This document shows, piece after piece, positions 58,138-64,000 of a stretch of 64,000 nucleotides of DNA (position 1 is the stretch's first letter; every line of letters begins with the position of its first letter). The DNA lies in NCBI GenBank assembly GCA_014529385.2, contig CM043953.1:99375342-99439341 (forward strand), given 5' to 3'. The notes under the pieces are model-generated. The model had not been told where the DNA came from. It ran no database searches and saw only the letters and a list, made by a program, of their open reading frames with translations. The DNA comes from Adiantum capillus-veneris (taxonomy: Eukaryota > Streptophyta > Polypodiopsida > Polypodiales > Pteridaceae). A program made the position numbers and the translations under genes.

Positions 58138-58377
58138 CACCTGATGATGGAAATACTGGACTGCACAGAGACAATCCCTATAAATGCCACAAGTGGCATA
58201 CAGATCCAGAGTCATTCAAGAGATTCCTTCTTTCCTAGTCCACCTACAGATTCAGTTAGGCTGATGCTTCACTTTTGTGACACTTGACAATGAGACGCCA
58301 TCATCAGTCAAACCTTGTTCTGTTAGTGGGCCACTTTGGCCTTTGCGATACGTCAATGAAACTTTATTTCTTTCTTC
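58138..58377 (+). mobile_element. Possible divergent LINE 3' end
   Basis: The last 52 bases (58326–58377) follow the tail plan: stem-loop GGCCACTTTGGCC, then GATACGTCAATGAAAC and a T/C-rich run. The upstream part has no recognised coding content. It is the right-most element before the host gene. Confidence 0.5.
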
Positions 58378-58664
58378 CTTCATAAGAACCATATGACGAT
58401 TTCAAACAAGTTGCTGGAATTTCGCTTAGACATTTGGCCCAGGATATAACATCATTGCTTTGACATGATGATGCAGGCTTGAGTTACATGATAAAATCAC
58501 TGACACAGAACCATGTACAAATGCATCCACACAGCACTCATTACAACTTCATGCTTCATGCTTAATGTGAGTCAATTTTGCAATGATTTTGCCTTCAAAG
58601 AGGGATCAGTGGGGAAAAAATAAACTAATCTATTAAAAGCCATATGCAAAGCCTGAATTGTTAC
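58378..58664 (-). other. Intron sequence downstream of the last visible SGR6 exon
   Basis: About 290 bases with no exon-like reading on the minus strand and no repeat. It starts (minus strand) with the donor GTAACAATT at 58664. Confidence 0.6.
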
Positions 58665-58765
58665 CAGTGATGGACATATTCTGATAAAACAGCTGTTGCA
58701 ACTTCCCTGTGGGAGTCTATTGGCCTTTTTAAAACCATCCACAAAAGAGTACACATGTTCTCCAC
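58665..58765 (-). CDS. SGR6: SGR6-like exon 16 of 16 seen
   Basis: 101 bp, acceptor TTCTAG, donor TG|GTAACA. Encodes [18 protein letters not shown] and [13 protein letters not shown], a HEAT-type helix pair. Confidence 0.85.
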
Positions 58766-61700
58766 CTAGAATTCACAGGATACGCTCAAAACATGATATG
58801 TCCACTCTCAGACAGACATGCAACTAACAGCCCAAATAACGCACCTCTGCTGGTCTGGTTTCACAAACACAACTAGCAATTTGGCCAATGGCATTTGTCC
58901 ACTGTTCTCCAGCAAGAATGTGATCACCATCTTGAGCCAACGCCTGCATAAAGAGCAGTAAAATTAAAAAGACAAATACAGCTTTCATATTAATAATGAA
59001 ACTAATTGATTCCGATTGACATAAAGGTGCACAAAATGTTTAAACAGTAAGGGACCCTACCTTCTTCATCGCCTTTTCACCTAGACAGTCACAAAAATCC
59101 TGAAATGCTTTGATGGCATTCCTGGATGTCCAGTTCACAAGCATCCCATTAAGATTCTTTAGCCAACCAACCAGGTTCTCAACTATTGAGACACTAATTT
59201 TTACCTTAAAGGTTGTACATCTACATGGGAAACACTATGGTAAGTCCCAAATTGTAGGAGAAAGGAACAAAGTACTGCCGCATATCTCTGTTGGACGGCC
59301 TGTCTGCTTACAGTTCCTTTCCTGTACAACCAAAAGGAAGGAGTAACATCAGAAAAAATACAAGCAATCCTTGTCTATAAGTATTTCTCAAAATAATTAC
59401 CTAAAAAATGCAGCAATTGCAACAAGAGCTGCTTGAAACAGCTGATTAAACAGATGTGAATGTGAAATATGATCACCAGCATCCAGCCTTTCTCCCTCAA
59501 TCTTGACTGGTATTTGACTAAGTATTGCAACAACATAGTCCAAAAACGCTACAGAAAGTACTTCATTTTGAGCCAAAGCCTGTATAACCAAACGCCTGAT
59601 TGTGCTGAGTAACCCATCTGCATTGAGAGCACTCAAGCAAGTAATTACTCTACACTTACGACAAAAGCATCCTGGACTGGCCATCCTCGAAGTCTGCTAA
59701 CATCTTTTGTTGTAATATCTTTTTCTGCTGTGGCTAAAAGCTCATCAAAAACAAGCTTTCTTTGGGTATGTGCAGCTAACGAGCATACCTGAACCAATTT
59801 GCACGTTTGATGTGAAAACACACTGAAAATAGTCACTCTTTGTAGCAGACTTGACCAGCTCTTCAAGAAGAAATCATTTTTTGAGGCACATTAATAGGGT
59901 CCGTGAGAAACTTACTGCATTGAGTGCTTCAGATCTAATCGCGTTATCTCCAACCAGACTAGCCGCAGAAAGCAAGGAGTGTGTTATTCTGCAAAGAGCA
60001 AAGCAAGAGCAATCAACATGATGTATCAGGTAAACCAACTTGTACCATTCTTTCTATCATTGCTCCCGTATGCTGGACATGAGATTCCTGCAATAATAGA
60101 CCAAACTAACAACACCCCATGGCAAGGACCCCTATTGACCATTTTTTCTATATTTAAGAGTATTTCCAGTCCACGGTGATATTTTGAGTTTAATCTATGT
60201 AAACCTCTGACGTCTTTGAAGCACAAAATTATACAGCTTTACTTTCACTGTACCAAGATATCTGGCCTAGTTTCTTGGTCTACTCAAACTTTCTTTTTCA
60301 TTTTCTACTTATAACTCCACATAACTATTGACCAAAAAAAATAAACAAACAATGTCAGTCAAAGCTAAAAAAGAGCTTTGACCCAAAAAGTAGCGGGATA
60401 AGAATCTCAGAATAAGAGAGGTCATGGCATGACAACTTTGCCAATAAGAACTACCTCTCAATGTCAGCTTCTTGCAAGTCTTGACCCCTACGCTGAATAA
60501 GCTGCGAAACAGCCCCTGCAATTGCTTTTGCAGACAATTGGGTTTTATCACAAATAGCTGTGGCACAGCTGCGTAATGCGACCACTAGCTGCAAAATAGA
60601 TGTATCCACCTTCAAGAGTCTGCTGTCAAAGAAGTGCACAAAGGAAAAGTCAAAAGCGCAGGAACTACTAGATCATGCAAACATCCTACCTCTTGTGTTG
60701 TTAAGAGATTGCCTACACACTCCACAATTCGCCAAAAGAAATCATTAATGCTATTGCTCAACTCCTGTGCAACAAATAGGATGTTGGTTCTTGACAATGT
60801 AAAATGCGTATCAAAGACATTGATGGCAGACAAGATTCTTGTACCCATTTGGTAACTGCAATGAGCTCTTCCAGTTTTGATAAAGCAGCATATGAAGATT
60901 GCTTGTTTCCACCATCGATTGACCCCACTGGATTTGGCAAAATTAATGCAATGCTAAAAAGCAAATCAATTATCTGTGGCAGAAGCTAGATTTCAGATAC
61001 ATGAAAATCATAATGCTGTAGCTTTCCTAAACTGCAAAATTTAAATATTTGAGACTAAGGAAAATGAATGACGACCTGAGCACAGCACTTGGGTACCCCT
61101 GGCACATGATCCGCACAACGAGGTAAATACACCATGAGTCTTTCTCCGAGATTAAGAGACTCTCTCGATGGTAACAGAAGAGCAACAGTTGACTCCATGC
61201 CACCTATCCGAAAACCATAATTGGTTTTAATAAACAAGTAAATTGAAGGGTGAAAAATATCAAAAAATTAGATCTGACAATAGCCAAAAAGTGCTTGCAC
61301 TTGTACCTCTTTGTACTCTAGTTGCAGAAGAACGCAAGTGCATGCAAGGCCCACTGCAACCCAAAGCACAAGCTCCTGTAGCACAAAGTCCACGAAACTC
61401 TGCCAGCAAGTTCAAAACAGCAGAGCAAGCTCTCGATCTTTGGCAGGCAATTGAGGAAGAAACATATTGATCAAGGCTTCTTAGTAGATGCTGAAGCTGA
61501 TCTGCCTTGCTTTTTCCATCTTCTCCACTTATATATGAAAATCAAATTAGTTAGAGATTTGTCAATGAAACCAGGAAATAGTACCTTTAAGAACAAATTC
61601 ACAAGCTTTGATAAGAAATAGGAAAGATAGATAGGGATGCTAATCACCTTGTCATTAGGATTGATCTCAACAACCTTGTCAGCTTAGAGATGAGGGATTC

Positions 61701-63296
61701 TATAACGTGCTTAGGTTCAACTGGAAGTGCAAAAAAGTTCAGGGTTGCCTGTACATATAGACATTGGTGATTAAAAAAATAAGTTTAAATGTTCTGTAAG
61801 CAATGCTCGAGAGAAACCATTAGCATCTATGTGAACACCACCTGGAGTATCACATCTCTTGTTGCAACTGTCAGTTTGGGCTCCACAGATACCAAAGTTG
61901 TACAAGCATTCAAGGCCAGAATCTGCGCTGAAGCAGAGGAAAAAGAAAAAACGATAATCTAAATTTAATCTGGAAGATGCAACATGCCTTCGAGCAAAGT
62001 GCACAGAAATACCCTGCCTGTGTATGTAGCAGTTCTAGATCAATATCGTTATCGTCTCCAGCCATCAGTGCTAATGTGTAGTCAAGCAGCTGATCTCTTT
62101 TCTTTAGGGGAAAAGGTGCAGCATGAGATGAAGCCTTGATTACTGATTGCCCTGAAAACCAGCAGAGACATGCTTCAAACAGGTTTTTGTAATTGAAAAG
62201 GAAAATATCGTAAAAATAACATTCATTGTCTTAGTTTATGAGCCAAACGGCTCTATCAAAAGATGTATTGCTCTTGATCGTCAACACATGCCTTATGGAC
62301 AGTTTGGCAAAAATTTCAGTTACTTATTGCCTTCCCTATTTATAATGTATAGTTTGACCATCCCCAAAAACTCTTGACGTCAGATTGGAAACATTATTAT
62401 ACTGTCGTACCATGTGCACACTTAAACTAAAATATCTATGTTTACCATGGCATTAAGTATTTTGACCATACGCAATAACTCTTCGTGTCAAATTTTCACT
62501 TACTGGTATATTGTGATTTGTATTGTTGCAATGGGCCACATAATACGTGCATCGTCTTGTCCCTTCTTATTTTGACGTACAAGATAACATACGAACAGTG
62601 CATTCGTATTTCTCAGGTCATGCACTTCCAGACTCAACTGAACCTTTGAACACAGCAGATTGCCTAACGGGTTGCAGATCAGCTCAGGGTAGATCTGGCA
62701 TTCTGGAGGATCCAAGAACTAAACTTGTGATCCACAAACATTATGCCTGTTCCCATGAATAGTACTTAGATATACTGTGATACTCCAGCTATTTTCCATG
62801 GGCCTAGAGCCTGAAATGTTCTTCCTATATCTGGAAATGGAAAATTCATCCCAGCCATAGGAAGGACATGAATTGCATCTGTGGGTATACTGATACAAAT
62901 CTTAGTAGCCTTGTCTAATGTAAAGGACTAATAGCACCAGGGTCTTCAATTCTCAGGCCAACACATCAGCAAAGACAGAGAAAAATACAAACAAAAAAAG
63001 TTATTCACATAGTGTGGTCCAATCAGATCTTGAATTCACAAGTTGTGGTACTGCAGAACAAAATAGATCACGGATTTAGATACTACAATTCGTAACTATG
63101 CTGAAAAAGAAATTGATATAAGAAGACCTTACACCTGATAGATCAATCACAGCTTGAGATACTAAAATCTGTAACTATGCCCAAAACATAAAACAATCTG
63201 GGAAGACCTCACACCTAAAAGATCAATTGCCGTAATGACAGCTTGCTTAGCAGTGGCTGTTCGAACATCAAGCAGGCCAGAAAGCACATTTGTTCC
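58665..63296 (-). CDS. SGR6: MROH1-like HEAT-repeat protein SHOOT GRAVITROPISM 6, internal part
   Basis: Sixteen exons, right to left: 63215–63296, 62018–62151, 61842–61922, 61648–61748, 61307–61527, 61076–61203, 60845–60973, 60690–60764, 60455–60588, 59916–59988, 59660–59788, 59401–59579, 59205–59321, 59061–59121, 58845–58943, 58665–58765. They join in phase with no stop (about 614 codons). All introns are GT–AG except one GC–AG. The order of blocks ([93 protein letters not shown]) matches my memory of Arabidopsis SGR6, a long HEAT-repeat protein of the vacuolar membrane needed for shoot gravitropism, whose animal relative is MROH1. The gene looks intact here. N- and C-terminal exons lie outside the window, or on the left behind a very long intron. 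Confidence 0.88.
58845..58943 (-). CDS. SGR6: SGR6-like exon 15
   Basis: 99 bp, phase 0 at both ends. Encodes [20 protein letters not shown] and [13 protein letters not shown]. Confidence 0.86.
59061..59121 (-). CDS. SGR6: SGR6-like exon 14
   Basis: 61 bp; with the previous two bases encodes [20 protein letters not shown], close to the LLTAFQAFCECVGD block I remember from SGR6. Confidence 0.86.
59205..59321 (-). CDS. SGR6: SGR6-like exon 13
   Basis: 117 bp; encodes [20 protein letters not shown] and [18 protein letters not shown]. Confidence 0.86.
59401..59579 (-). CDS. SGR6: SGR6-like exon 12
   Basis: 179 bp; encodes [20 protein letters not shown] and ends [11 protein letters not shown]. 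The acceptor is GGTTATACAG at 59580, so the open frame extending to 59684 is partly intron. Confidence 0.87.
59660..59788 (-). CDS. SGR6: SGR6-like exon 11
   Basis: 129 bp, phase 0 at both ends. Encodes [20 protein letters not shown] and [14 protein letters not shown], one of the most diagnostic blocks. Confidence 0.9.
59916..59988 (-). CDS. SGR6: SGR6-like exon 10
   Basis: 73 bp, donor GCA|GTAAGT. Encodes [20 protein letters not shown] and ALNA. Confidence 0.87.
60455..60588 (-). CDS. SGR6: SGR6-like exon 9
   Basis: 134 bp; encodes [20 protein letters not shown], then [14 protein letters not shown]. Confidence 0.88.
60690..60764 (-). CDS. SGR6: SGR6-like exon 8
   Basis: 75 bp, phase 0 at both ends. 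Encodes [20 protein letters not shown] and LTTQE. Confidence 0.87.
60845..60973 (-). CDS. SGR6: SGR6-like exon 7
   Basis: 129 bp, phase 0 at both ends. Encodes [20 protein letters not shown] and [18 protein letters not shown]. The intron to exon 8 is only 80 bp. Confidence 0.88.
61076..61203 (-). CDS. SGR6: SGR6-like exon 6
   Basis: 128 bp; encodes [20 protein letters not shown] and [15 protein letters not shown], a block typical of SGR6. Confidence 0.9.
61307..61527 (-). CDS. SGR6: SGR6-like exon 5
   Basis: 221 bp; encodes [20 protein letters not shown] and the Cys-rich [15 protein letters not shown] stretch. Confidence 0.9.
61648..61748 (-). CDS. SGR6: SGR6-like exon 4
   Basis: 101 bp; encodes [20 protein letters not shown] and [13 protein letters not shown]. 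Confidence 0.89.
61842..61922 (-). CDS. SGR6: SGR6-like exon 3
   Basis: 81 bp, phase 0. Encodes [20 protein letters not shown] and TRDVILQ. The acceptor is CGCAG, preceded by a GC donor at the end of exon 2. Confidence 0.88.
62018..62151 (-). CDS. SGR6: SGR6-like exon 2
   Basis: 134 bp; encodes [20 protein letters not shown] and [10 protein letters not shown]. The only donor that keeps the frame is CAG|GCAGGG. Confidence 0.89.
62152..63214 (-). other. SGR6-like intron 1 of the part seen (1.06 kb)
   Basis: Starts with GTGTGAGG at 63214 (minus strand) and ends TTTTCAG at 62152. I see no exon, element or RNA gene inside it. Confidence 0.7.
63215..63296 (-). CDS. SGR6: SGR6-like exon 1 of the part seen
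   Basis: 82 bp, acceptor TTATGCAG, donor TAG|GTGTGAGG. Encodes [20 protein letters not shown] and ITAIDLL, a HEAT-repeat helix pair. The reading frame is fixed by exon 2. Confidence 0.84.
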
Positions 63297-64000
63297 CTGC
63301 ATAACAGGAGCCAAGAGCATTAAAACGTTAGGTTTCAAACCCCAAGCAAAACTATAATAGCAAACAGAAAATGTCTCAAAAAACTACAAAGTGCCAGTAG
63401 ATATAGATAACAAAACTGGGCTGCCACTTCTTTCCCCTCAATCGAGTACCCAGATGATAAAACTTCATATCATCAAAGCAGCTTGAGCGTTCAGTTAAAC
63501 CATCACGTGAAAGCGATTATAAAAAAGATGGAGATTACAGCGGGGACAGTATACCTGTATGAAGCTAGCTTTCTGTGCAGCATGCAGACAGAGCTCCCTA
63601 GTTTACTGTTCTTACCCTCACCTTCAGCACCCTCCTTTGCCTTCCAGCGTCTGCACATCCAGCCATTACAAACATGCTGGTGTTACCTTGTCACATGCCA
63701 GCGCTTTCCGTCTCCAGAGTCCACACACCTGCTCAGCCCCCCTTCACTGAGCCCCAGCTTTCTTTGTTGTCACTTGTAAGAGGAGCAGCACATTGCCTCT
63801 GTCAAGCGTTTAAAATCTGTTGAGAATTTCGCAAGATAAAGCAATCCTTCCAGGATACCCCATGATGGCTCCCATTTTGAAGTTATAATCCAAGATTCCA
63901 AGCTAGAGAGGTTCTAGGATAAAGCCCCATGGGATTTTAATTTTCTGTTAGCTCATTTAGCAAAAAGTCACAGCACATAAATTTCGGTGGCCTTCCAATA
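63297..64000 (-). other. Probably intron upstream of the first visible exon
   Basis: About 700 bases with no exon-like minus-strand reading that I can defend. Open frames on the plus strand (63483–63779) show no family features. Confidence 0.5.

Noticed and set aside
63483-63779. 98-codon plus-strand open frame near the right end
   Set aside because: No recognisable family; lies antisense within the probable intron of the SGR6-like gene.

Overview
The window is nuclear DNA of a land plant. The evidence is a spliced plant-type host gene with GT–AG introns at the right end, and a Ty3/gypsy element with Athila/Tat-like features. Very dense nested retrotransposons and long (TC)n tracts suggest a large-genome lineage such as a fern or lycophyte; that assignment is inference.

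Right end (58.66–63.30 kb, minus strand): sixteen phase-consistent exons, 1844 bp and about 614 codons with no stop, encode an internal part of a HEAT-repeat protein that I recognise as the plant MROH1-like protein SHOOT GRAVITROPISM 6 (SGR6). Neither gene end is in the window. The last exon seen ends in a good GT donor at 58664 and no further exon is visible to its left, so the other 58.6 kb may be one giant intron.

Left 58.4 kb: a head-to-tail array of APE-type non-LTR retrotransposons (LINEs), at least twelve with coding sequence and several that are only a 3' tail. I name them LINE 1m (minus strand), A, B, C, D, E, F, G, H, I, K, L and M. Full elements carry ORF1 (coiled coil plus an L1-ORF1p-like RNA-binding part) and ORF2 (endonuclease, reverse transcriptase, C-terminal CCHC-like knuckle, a motif of the form QxQ(I/L)TDFF, and an Arg-rich tail). 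Almost every copy ends in a short stem-loop, then GACGTTAATATAACATTTC, then (TC)n. Almost every plus-strand copy also begins directly after a (TC)n tract. The one independent minus-strand copy lies in a (GA)n tract, so orientation follows target polarity. Two tRNA-derived SINEs (0.76 and 57.09 kb) share the LINE-type 3' end.

Nested elements: an 11.1-kb Athila/Tat-like Ty3/gypsy element (7368–18510, minus, 595-bp LTRs, GATCA target duplication) splits LINE A. A 519-bp solo LTR (22480–22998, ATGTG duplication) splits LINE B. LINE 1m lies in the GA-rich 5' leader of LINE A. LINE I carries an internal 1.2-kb inversion and looks like a chimera of two subfamilies.

All retrotransposon ORFs carry nonsense or frameshift changes, so the copies look non-autonomous, although long reading frames survive (788 codons in F, 592 in L). 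Coordinates of splice sites, LTRs and duplications were read base by base. Family assignments rest on remembered motifs, not on a database search.
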